A stretch of DNA of 32,877 nucleotides from Planctomycetota bacterium (GTDB lineage Bacteria; Planctomycetota; SZUA-567). This document shows, in pieces, positions 9,254-17,640 of the stretch (position 1 is its first letter; each line of letters starts with the position of its first letter). Where the stretch lies: the NCBI GenBank assembly GCA_016936955.1, contig JAFGWW010000289.1, forward strand, positions 1 through 32,877. The letters run 5' to 3'. The notes under the pieces were generated by a model that worked only from the letters and a program-made list of their open reading frames with translations, made no database searches and was not told the DNA's origin. A program made the translations under genes and the position numbers.

Positions 9254-10660
9254 TCAGGCGTAATCGCCGAAGATCAGGGCCATCGGATAATCCTTGAGGG
9301 GAAGATTCTTGAACATCCGGTGCCCGCGGCCGTTATCATCAACCATTGATTCCGGAATGGAGTAAACATTTCCGTCAAGTAGATCAACCAGCGCAGCTTT
9401 ACCCGGAATGGCAGCAACTTCAAGTGTGATGGTTGATTCGTATTCGGTAGTCATCAGTTCCGTCGGGCGCCAGTAAACAAATGCGCTTGACCCTGTCTCT
9501 TTGCGAAAACCTCCGAACAGCAGATCCGAGCGGCCATCTTCAATGCGCATGATCCGATTTGAATGATGCTTATGGATCAAGACAGGCAATTCAACATGCT
9601 CTACTGATTCGCGGAACATCGCGGCAATTACCTGCAGAGTCCGGTATGATGGCTTGGGCGAATATTCGCCGGTTGAGATTCCGTTTTCATCAAACTCTGC
9701 ACTCAAGACGCCAAAGTAGCCATAGTCAAGATAGCTAGCCTTGTCTCCCACCGTTCCGTTCAGCGCTTCAATCATATCCATGCACGAGAAGTAAGAGGCG
9801 AATTTGACGTCGTCAAAGAGGTCAGCCATCATGTGCCGCGCCATGAATTTTGCCTGACGCCTTGGTGTCCAGGCTCCACCGGCAAGTGCGCCCGCACCAT
9901 CGCTGCGTGATTGGGTGCCCGTCTCCCCCTGAATAATTTCCATATTTGGATTGTAAGCGTGGCACAGGGCCCGCATAGCCTTCACCCGGTTAAATCCTTC
10001 CCGCTCATCAGTGTTGTATGCGTGATAGGAGAATGCATCCATATATTCTGCTGCGCCGGCTTGAAATACATCATTGAGCCAGTTAAGTCTATCAAGGCAC
10101 ATCACCCCGCCGATGACCTTCGCATCCGGATCACCTTCCTTTACCGCGAGTGCCGTCGCTTTTACAAACTCGCCGTACTCGGTTCCGCTGGGGCCGTGTT
10201 TCCAACACCACCCCCCGTCAGGCTCATTCCAGACTTCATACCATTGCACCTTTTCTTTATAGCGCTGCGTTACTGCGACAACATATTTATGCCATGCCTG
10301 CCTTTCTGCTTCGCTGGAAATAGGGGGGCATCCGACGGCGCCGAAGACCTTTTGAGCAGCCTCAGTATAGAGTCCATTGCCATAACACAGGCAGATCCAT
10401 GGCTGCAATCCTCTCTGGATAAGGTTGTCGACAATTGAATCAAGCCAGGTGAAATCATAAACCCCTTTTTCTTTTTCCGTACGGGCCCAGCCTGATTGAA
10501 TGCGGATCCATTTGACGCCGAGTGCAGCGACTTTGTCATACGCCTTCTCCGGATCAAAGACATCCCGGTCCAGTTTTTCAAATCCCAAACCGATTGGGGA
10601 AGAACTTACCTGAATGGACGGCACCGCTTCAACCTGCCGTTCGACCTGTAAACGCTCCAT
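9254..10660 (-). CDS. Glycoside hydrolase, (beta/alpha)8-type, GH39/GH5-like; no signal peptide seen
   Basis: WYEVWNEPDGGWCW (acid/base-type NEP) and EIIQGETGTQS (nucleophile-type GE) motifs; AGGAGG RBS upstream of ATG at 10660. Confidence 0.75.
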   Translation of the reverse strand: MERLQVERQVEAVPSIQVSSSPIGLGFEKLDRDVFDPEKAYDKVAALGVKWIRIQSGWARTEKEKGVYDFTWLDSIVDNLIQRGLQPWICLCYGNGLYTEAAQKVFGAVGCPPISSEAERQAWHKYVVAVTQRYKEKVQWYEVWNEPDGGWCWKHGPSGTEYGEFVKATALAVKEGDPDAKVIGGVMCLDRLNWLNDVFQAGAAEYMDAFSYHAYNTDEREGFNRVKAMRALCHAYNPNMEIIQGETGTQSRSDGAGALAGGAWTPRRQAKFMARHMMADLFDDVKFASYFSCMDMIEALNGTVGDKASYLDYGYFGVLSAEFDENGISTGEYSPKPSYRTLQVIAAMFRESVEHVELPVLIHKHHSNRIMRIEDGRSDLLFGGFRKETGSSAFVYWRPTELMTTEYESTITLEVAAIPGKAALVDLLDGNVYSIPESMVDDNGRGHRMFKNLPLKDYPMALIFGDYA

Positions 10661-10798
10661 GATGATCCTCCTGAAAAATATTGTGGAATGTTGTTATCAA
10701 GATTATGGAAATCTAGTAGAGAAGAGAGTTCTATAGCGTTTGCGAGTTCACCGATTTAGTGCCTGCAAGTTTTGTGATTTTATTGTGGGCATTGTCTT

Positions 10799-12637
10799 TT
10801 AAGCATCAGCAATATTGTCAATGTCCATGTCGCAACTCTTCATGTGGTTGGAGCAAACAGTTGTGTGATAGCCGTTCGGATAAATGTTTTCGCTTATCGT
10901 TACCTCGCGACAGCCATCAAGCCAGAATGACTCTTTCTGAAAGGCAAAGGGCTTGAACTTTGTGCTTTTGGCTATTGTGTTCTTGCTGAACACCAACCCG
11001 CGCACGGAGCGGGCGCGCACTAGTGGCTGGTCATAAGTATCGAACTTGTTGTTTACAATTCTGATGTTGCGATGATAGGGTTCATCCTCAGTCCCTTGGG
11101 GTTGATGGGATGGGGTGATGGTAATTATGCCGCCTCCCCATTGCCACCGTTCCTGTGTAGACGCTCCGGAACTGAGACAGTTATCGAAGATATTGTTCTG
11201 GATAAGAACATCCTCGACGCCGCCAGATTCGTACCAGTGTAACGTGTCGCCTTCGAAAAGAATGGCGGCCCCCGCAGTGGCAAAATAATTATTTTCGATT
11301 ACCACTTGACCTGGAACCGTAACCAGAACGCCTCGCGCCCGATGTTTTCGCAGAATGCGACAATTGCGGAGAATGAAGAGATCTGGATTCCAGGTTTTGT
11401 TTTCAAAGACATCGCCTTCAACTACATCATCAGGGATAGGCCCGGCAAAACTGACAATCCATTCCCCTTCCTTGTTTGTGGAAAGTCCCCAGCCAAGATT
11501 TATCCCGTTATTGAGCTGGGTTTCTGATTTTGCCAAAGGATGCGTTGCCGGCATCCGTTCTATTGCGACAACCTTCAATATCTCTTTACGCTGAACATCA
11601 TCCTGCCTTACAACCCAGACTTCGTCATTGATGCCCCAGCAATCCGCACGTATGACTTTTACAGTGTGTGAATCTATCTTTTCGATCATCACGCTGTTAC
11701 GCCCGTGAATATTCAAAAAGTCATCGCCATGCCCTGCCATTTCGACATTTTCAACGATGATATCACCCTTACAATGTATAAAGTGTATCCCGTCAGCAAC
11801 TCCGCTGAATACTCGCCCTTTGGATGCGTTGGGAATAATCCGGAGCCCGTCGATATTCAGGTTTTCAGTACGTGAGGCAACGACACCGCCACTCAAAACG
11901 TGGTAAAGCGTCATGTTGCGTATGGATACATTACGCGATTCGACTATGTCGATTCCTTTAACAATATAACGCCCATGATTAAGGGCGACGTATGTTCCCT
12001 TTGGAGCCATCCAGCGCGGGGAGGTCTTGAAGCTTACGATTTTATCGGAAATCTCACACACTTCACAATCCGGGCCAAGGTTGAAAGGATTATCCCGGAT
12101 CTGTGATGGTATTTCTTGGGTTTCGGCATCATACGCGTCGTGATAACAGTCAGAAAGAGGCCGTGGGTTGCCCCAATCCTGACCTGTGCCAAAGAAGCGT
12201 CCATTCTGGATTACATATGGATATTGGATTCGGTCAATTTCAATATCAACGTGGTCGGCGGTGCATTCCGCAATACGCCCCTGCGTAATGTAAGGCCTCT
12301 CCCAGTCGATGCTGAACCCTTTGATCTCAATGTTGTTTGAGCGTTCGATCCGGAAAGGCATAACATAGCCATGACAGATCAGCTCTGCGCCGTTCCCGTT
12401 GATTGTGAGGTCGGAACATTCCTGAAGGTTGAACGCTATGCTTACTTCTTCTTCAGGTTGATGGTGAAAATTATATTGCCCCGGCTGAAAGTTTATTTCA
12501 GCAGATTTACCTTTGCATGCAGCAATCATTTTACGAACAGGGAGTATGAGATTATAGCCTGTGTCCGGGAGAATCCCGAAATCTTCCGGGTTGATGTTTA
12601 CCGGGAGCACGTGAGATGAGTCCATATTACTTTCCAT
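10799..12637 (-). CDS. Right-handed beta-helix glycosidase, GH110 (alpha-1,3-galactosidase)-like; no signal peptide seen
   Basis: FSIDWERPYITQGRI, VLSGGVVASRTENLNIDGLRI, GVADGIHFIHCKGDIIVENVEMAGHGDDFLNIHGR resemble GH110 conserved regions. The ORF extends to 12670 from TTG; ATG at 12637 is more likely. Confidence 0.7.
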   Translation of the reverse strand: MESNMDSSHVLPVNINPEDFGILPDTGYNLILPVRKMIAACKGKSAEINFQPGQYNFHHQPEEEVSIAFNLQECSDLTINGNGAELICHGYVMPFRIERSNNIEIKGFSIDWERPYITQGRIAECTADHVDIEIDRIQYPYVIQNGRFFGTGQDWGNPRPLSDCYHDAYDAETQEIPSQIRDNPFNLGPDCEVCEISDKIVSFKTSPRWMAPKGTYVALNHGRYIVKGIDIVESRNVSIRNMTLYHVLSGGVVASRTENLNIDGLRIIPNASKGRVFSGVADGIHFIHCKGDIIVENVEMAGHGDDFLNIHGRNSVMIEKIDSHTVKVIRADCWGINDEVWVVRQDDVQRKEILKVVAIERMPATHPLAKSETQLNNGINLGWGLSTNKEGEWIVSFAGPIPDDVVEGDVFENKTWNPDLFILRNCRILRKHRARGVLVTVPGQVVIENNYFATAGAAILFEGDTLHWYESGGVEDVLIQNNIFDNCLSSGASTQERWQWGGGIITITPSHQPQGTEDEPYHRNIRIVNNKFDTYDQPLVRARSVRGLVFSKNTIAKSTKFKPFAFQKESFWLDGCREVTISENIYPNGYHTTVCSNHMKSCDMDIDNIADA

Positions 12638-12736
12638 TGCTGCTTTTCCCTGATTATGAAGGGTACTCAAACAAGCCCTTCAGTGCGAAATAATATATCA
12701 GTGCTCTGAATTTACCCGAAAATTTATGACTTGATG

Positions 12737-13903
12737 CTACTCGCTCACGATGCTTTTTGCTTCCTTCGGCCGTATATCTGTGAGGTCGCCACGGTAATGC
12801 CGCAGGTCTTTTGGTGTATAGGGATGGTTTCCAATTGCGTCGGGAATGATATCAACCCCAAGCCCGGGTTTGTCTGGAATCAGCATGCAACCATCTTCTA
12901 TTTTAACCTGTTCGGTTGAAATTTCTGAGCGCCATGGCACATCAGAGCTCATGGTCTCGATAAAAGCAAAATTGGGCGTGCATGCGGCAAGCTGCAGCGT
13001 TGCGGCGTTTGCTACAGGACCGCTTGGATTGTGCGGGCAGAATGGGATGTGATGACATTCCGCCATAGCCGCTATTTTCCTCAGTTCCATAATGCCGCCA
13101 GCATGCGACACATCGGGCTGGATAAAGTCTGCGCAGCCGAGGCGGAAGAATTCGCGGAATTCATAGCGGCTGTATAGACGCTCACCCGCGGCGATTGGCA
13201 CATTTACCTTCCTCCTCAACTCCGCCAGCCCTTCCTTGTTATCCGGAGGAAGCGGCTCCTCAAACCATAGAATATTGAAACGCTCCAATTCCTTTGCAAT
13301 GCGGATTGCAGTGGGAACATTAAAGCGTCCGTGGCCTTCGATAAGGATCTCAACTTCATCACCTACTGCGTCGACAACAGCCTCTACGCATTGTATGGAC
13401 GCGGTAAGTTCCTTTTTGTTTATGGTTTGCCATGCCGAGCCGAAAGGATCCCATTTAAGCCCTTTGAATCCGGCAGTGACCGTTTCTTTTGCTTTCGCCG
13501 CAAATTCGTCGGGCCTTTTTGCCGGGGCGAACCAGCCGTTAGCATAGCAGGGGATTCGATCCCTTACCTTGCCGCCAAGCAGTTGATATACCGGCACACC
13601 GAGGTCTTTTCCCTTGATATCCCAAAGCGCCATCTCGACAGCCGAGAGGGCGCTCATCAGCACAGGCCCACCCCGCCAATATGCGTCCCGGTATGTGTCG
13701 TGCCAGAAGGCCTCGATGTCATGCGGGTTTTTACCGACCAGGTATCGCTTCAGTTCCAGGATTGCCTGCGCTACCGTGAGTTCACGATATTCAAGAGTTG
13801 CCTCCCCGACGCCATAAATTCCTGAGTCGGTTTCAACCCGGCAAAAGACCCAATTGGTGCGATAGCAATGGCATATATAGGTCTTGATGTCGGTGACTAT
13901 CAT
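12737..13903 (-). CDS. Mandelate racemase/muconate lactonizing enzyme family protein, galactonate-dehydratase-like
   Basis: WRGGPVLMSALSAVEMALWDIKGKDLGVPVYQLLGG, EGHGRFN, WFEEPLPP, AAGERLYSRYEF, QPDVSHAGGI; ATG at 13903 chosen over the longer ORF. Confidence 0.88.
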   Translation of the reverse strand: MIVTDIKTYICHCYRTNWVFCRVETDSGIYGVGEATLEYRELTVAQAILELKRYLVGKNPHDIEAFWHDTYRDAYWRGGPVLMSALSAVEMALWDIKGKDLGVPVYQLLGGKVRDRIPCYANGWFAPAKRPDEFAAKAKETVTAGFKGLKWDPFGSAWQTINKKELTASIQCVEAVVDAVGDEVEILIEGHGRFNVPTAIRIAKELERFNILWFEEPLPPDNKEGLAELRRKVNVPIAAGERLYSRYEFREFFRLGCADFIQPDVSHAGGIMELRKIAAMAECHHIPFCPHNPSGPVANAATLQLAACTPNFAFIETMSSDVPWRSEISTEQVKIEDGCMLIPDKPGLGVDIIPDAIGNHPYTPKDLRHYRGDLTDIRPKEAKSIVSE

Positions 13904-14601
13904 AACGATATTTCCTTTCCTGATGACATTGCGTATGAGTTGATCCCGGACGTTTTGCATCCTTCTATGAACATGGATGGGTCTGCCGTGTTTTCCTTGA
14001 AAAGGCCGTAGTGCATGGGTAAGGCGAGTTGAGGTTTCAGGGCTTTAACCAGACCCAGAGCCTCCGAATCGCTCATGTTTCCCATGCGCCCATTAATGCA
14101 TATCATGACCGTGTCGGCTTTTCTTGTGGCGTCGTTAAGCAGTTCTTCCGAATAGTTGCTGTCCCCGCTCAGGTAAATATTTCTGCCTTCCGCAGCTATG
14201 AGCAAGCCGATAGCTTCGGGATCGGAATGGAAGGCAGGCACAGCCGTGATGGTAAAATCTCCGCAAACAAGGCTATCGCCCTTTGCCAGCAAAAAGCAGC
14301 GATCAGGATTCAGGCCAAGTTTATGAAAATGGGTGATACAGCTTTTGGGGCCGACGAAATTGCACTCTGGATAATGGCTGGCGATATCGACTATGGTCTG
14401 CGGATCAAGGTGGTCAAGATGGTCGTGAGTGCACACCAGCCAGTCCGGGCGCAGGTCTTCAAGTTCCATGGGAAAGTCAACCAGCCGTGTAAGCCCATGG
14501 TTGCGCTCAAGAAAATCGCTCATATAGGGGTCGATCAACATCCGGGTTTTCTTACTCTGGAAAAGAAAGCTGCCCTGAGTCATCCATGTTGTTTTAATCA
14601 T
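13900..14601 (-). CDS. MBL-fold metallohydrolase, UlaG-like (possible sugar lactonase)
   Basis: THDHLDHLDP (HxHxDH), SGDSNYSEE, MHYGLF; 4-nt overlap with the downstream MR/MLE gene; ATG at 14601 chosen. Confidence 0.83.
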   Translation of the reverse strand: MIKTTWMTQGSFLFQSKKTRMLIDPYMSDFLERNHGLTRLVDFPMELEDLRPDWLVCTHDHLDHLDPQTIVDIASHYPECNFVGPKSCITHFHKLGLNPDRCFLLAKGDSLVCGDFTITAVPAFHSDPEAIGLLIAAEGRNIYLSGDSNYSEELLNDATRKADTVMICINGRMGNMSDSEALGLVKALKPQLALPMHYGLFKENTADPSMFIEGCKTSGINSYAMSSGKEISL

Positions 14602-14620
14602 TTTGTAAATTCTCCGAGAT

Positions 14621-15406
14621 TCAGTGATCACAGCCGACGGGCAGGTGCTGGGCGCTGCATCCGCCATCAACAACCAGCCTCGCGCCGGTTATGTTTGCCG
14701 CTTCGCCAGAAGCCATGAACATTACGGCGTTTGCCACGTCGCGCCCGCTGGCTTCCTTGCCGAGTGGGATGTTATTGTGCCTGATCTCAGCAATCTTCGG
14801 GTCAAGCACATTCCAGCGATCAGTATTTATGTAACCGGGAGCGACCGTGTTTACGTGTATGCCGTAAGGGCCGAGATCAACCGCCATGGCTCTTGTGAAA
14901 GCGTCAATCGCGCCTTTTGTCATTACATAGGCGCTGCGGTTGCGAATGGCGCGTTGTGATGTGTTGCTGCTTATATTGACAATAGCACCAAGGCCCTGCT
15001 TGACCATTATTCTGGCAGCTTCGCGGGCGCAAAGAAAATACCCGAGTATGTTTGTGCTAACAACCGCGCGGAGCTCTTCGGACTTGACTTTGTGCAGGGG
15101 GCCACCAATGCCTTGTATTACAGCATTGTTTACCAGAACATCCAGCGAGGAGCTTTCATTCCTGATTTTATCAAACATGGCAAGAATCTGGTTCTCGTCC
15201 GTTACATCGAAGGCTGCGGCGCGGACTTCACCACTAGCTGCGGAGGAGGTAAGTTGTTCTATTGCGCTCTCGACTTTGTCTGCTGTCCTGCCGTTTATGT
15301 AAACAGTTGCGCCAGCTTCGAGAAATGCCTTGGCAATCTCATATCCCGTATTCCTTACGCTCCCCGTGACAAGAACCGTTTTACCTGTGAAGTCGAAGGC
15401 GCCCAT
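14621..15406 (-). CDS. Short-chain dehydrogenase/reductase
   Basis: TGSVRNTGYEIAKAF, NNAVIQG, ISSNTSQRAIRNRSAYVMTKGA, VDGG; SDR catalytic residues present. Confidence 0.92.
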   Translation of the reverse strand: MGAFDFTGKTVLVTGSVRNTGYEIAKAFLEAGATVYINGRTADKVESAIEQLTSSAASGEVRAAAFDVTDENQILAMFDKIRNESSSLDVLVNNAVIQGIGGPLHKVKSEELRAVVSTNILGYFLCAREAARIMVKQGLGAIVNISSNTSQRAIRNRSAYVMTKGAIDAFTRAMAVDLGPYGIHVNTVAPGYINTDRWNVLDPKIAEIRHNNIPLGKEASGRDVANAVMFMASGEAANITGARLVVDGGCSAQHLPVGCDH

Positions 15407-15588
15407 GCTCTCTCCTGTATAAAGTGTATGGCAAGCCAGCAGCCATCCCTACACGCCAAGAGTACAACATAGCCTGTATCACGCAAATAATCATAGGCCA
15501 TTAAATTATAATATTGTGCCAATAATTCAAGCCGATATAATTGACTTTATGGAATTGGCGGTACGACTGGTTTAAGAATGGAGCCGAG

Positions 15589-16437
15589 ATGCTGCATAGA
15601 GTGCGGATGGATGGAGTGGCACGTATAGTAGATTTCCCTTATAAAATATGCGAACTGGGAACAGTCCGGTCGCTTCCACAGCAAAACAATCATTTTGTAT
15701 ATGAGGACAAAATGGAGGTTACCTTGCGCTTAAGTTCTGGAGCCGAGCTTGCTGAGGATATAATTGACGGGAAGCCACACTCAACCCCCTTTCCGAATGT
15801 GGTTATAAAACAGCCGGGAATGTCGCATAGATATTCTGTGGAGGAGTCGCGCGAAGCGGTGTATTTCTCTTATCCGGCCGAGCAGGTTGAGGCGTTACGA
15901 AAGGTCAATCTGTTGCCGGAAGGCAGTATCCAGCTGTTTGAATTGACTCCACGATTGAAATATCTTGTCAGACAAATGATCGGATTGATGGAGAAGTCGA
16001 GAAATTATGGTGTTGCCGACAGGATTGATTTGCTTGGAGTGGAGATACTCGAAGAACTGAAGCTGCAGGGGCAAAGTGAGAGCATGAATGATAATAGAAG
16101 CCGGATAATGCAGCTTGCCTCATATCTGCAGATCAACTTTACGGAAGATCTGGACCTTGATGAGCTTGCACATAAGTTCAGCTTCTCCCGCCGCACCATG
16201 TTCAGGCATTGGGCCAATTATTTCCAGATGTCGCCTGTCCGCTATATCACAAATCTGAAAGTGGAAGAGGCAAAAAGGCTGCTCTTTGAAACTGAAATGG
16301 ATATTGCCTCGATCAGCGAATATCTGAACTTCAACGAGATCACATACTTCTGTACCGTATTCAAAAAGGAAACAGGATTCACGCCGAATGAATACCGTAA
16401 ACAAGAGGCGATCAAGAAAGTGGACCTGGATAATTGA
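15589..16437 (+). CDS. AraC family transcriptional regulator
   Basis: LDLDELAHKFSFSRRTMFRHWANYFQMSPVRYITNLKVEEAKRLLFETEMDIASISEYLNFNEITYFCTVFKKETGFTPNEYRK; ATG at 15589 preceded by GGAG (ORF opens at TTG 15541). Confidence 0.9.
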   Translation: MLHRVRMDGVARIVDFPYKICELGTVRSLPQQNNHFVYEDKMEVTLRLSSGAELAEDIIDGKPHSTPFPNVVIKQPGMSHRYSVEESREAVYFSYPAEQVEALRKVNLLPEGSIQLFELTPRLKYLVRQMIGLMEKSRNYGVADRIDLLGVEILEELKLQGQSESMNDNRSRIMQLASYLQINFTEDLDLDELAHKFSFSRRTMFRHWANYFQMSPVRYITNLKVEEAKRLLFETEMDIASISEYLNFNEITYFCTVFKKETGFTPNEYRKQEAIKKVDLDN

Positions 16438-16778
16438 ACCGGTTGCGAACTGTTTCCGGAAACAAATCCGGAGGGTATGGGCTCTCCAGCAAGGACGAGG
16501 CGAAAGCGTATCCCGGCAACCCTCTGGATAATCTGGAGCCCCTTGCGCAAAGTGCGATTCCGCTCCTTGTAATATATGGAGATGCCGACGAGGCTTTACC
16601 GATATTAGAGAATTGCGTGCCATTGATTGAAAAATACCGCCAAATCGGGGGGCCAATCGAGGTCATTGTAAAACCCGGCGGCAAGCACCACCCGCACTGC
16701 CTGGGAAATCCTGAACCGATCGTGAGATTTGTGAAAAAGAGCCGTCCTTGCCAGTGCCTGGGCTTGGACAAGCGCTAG
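16434..16778 (+). pseudogene. C-terminal remnant of an alpha/beta-hydrolase-type esterase
   Basis: NPLDNLEPLAQSAIPLLVIYGDADEALPILENCVPLIEKYRQIGGPIEVIVKPGGKHHPHCLGNPEPIVRFV resembles the C-terminal half of such hydrolases (GDAD, HHPH); the N-terminal half with the nucleophile elbow is absent. Confidence 0.65.
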
Positions 16779-16806
16779 AGCAGCACAGATACAGGCAAAT
16801 CAACGG

Positions 16807-17631
16807 TCAATAAGGCGTGAATGTCCTTATCGCCAATTGCCCGTCGGTCCATGCTTTCATGCACGGGTTGCAATAATCTTCTCGAAGGAAAAGAAGATCC
16901 TCGCCTTTTAATGTTTCCACATGGCCGTCAAAGAGGGCAACTCCCATGTCGCCATCATGTCTGGCATAGCTTGGATACCAATCGCTTGAGGTGCTGTTAA
17001 TCCCGGCAATGTGGGCCGTTGCCTCCCAGTATGACGCATTGCCGGAGCTGTTCCGTATGGAATGCAAATCGCTGTAAACCGGGGGTGTGTCAATAAAGAC
17101 TATAAGCCGCGTGCTACGGTTGAAACGCTGTATCTTGGAAGCCTTCTGCGGTTCAAGTTTTTTTGCCCCTCCCGGCGTCTCCCCAAAGGTAAGTATGTTC
17201 AAGCCATAGTTAATCTTTTTGCTGTCGTAAGCATAGTTTGGTTCGGCTGGGCAATGGAAGAGAGCTTCCCCCATGCCATAATCCTTTGCGAGGACCTGGA
17301 ACCAGAAACGGTTATAGCGATAGGTGGTGAGGGTCCAGTCATCAAAATCCGAGATATACATTGCATTGCCCATGCACATCTGTTTTTCCTGACTGACGCA
17401 TGAAAGCTTTCTGGCTGAATTATATGCATTCTGAAGTGCGGGAAGAAGCAGGCCGGCCAGGATGCTGATAATGCTTATCACTACCAGCAACTCGACAAGG
17501 GTGAAGGCTTTGATGCGGAGATAGAGGCAAGAGCGCGCCTCTATCCTTGTTCTCCGCACCATGCATTCGGCTGCAATACTTCCGCAACTTTCCGGATAAT
17601 GATTATTGACCTTCACCATCTCATTCATCAT
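16807..17631 (-). CDS. Type II secretion-like pseudopilin (prepilin-type N-terminal cleavage/methylation, H-X9-DG type)
   Basis: [38 protein letters not shown]-terminal [13 protein letters not shown] fits H-X9-DG exactly. Confidence 0.92.
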   Translation of the reverse strand: MMNEMVKVNNHYPESCGSIAAECMVRRTRIEARSCLYLRIKAFTLVELLVVISIISILAGLLLPALQNAYNSARKLSCVSQEKQMCMGNAMYISDFDDWTLTTYRYNRFWFQVLAKDYGMGEALFHCPAEPNYAYDSKKINYGLNILTFGETPGGAKKLEPQKASKIQRFNRSTRLIVFIDTPPVYSDLHSIRNSSGNASYWEATAHIAGINSTSSDWYPSYARHDGDMGVALFDGHVETLKGEDLLFLREDYCNPCMKAWTDGQLAIRTFTPY

Positions 17632-17640
17632 CGACTCCAA

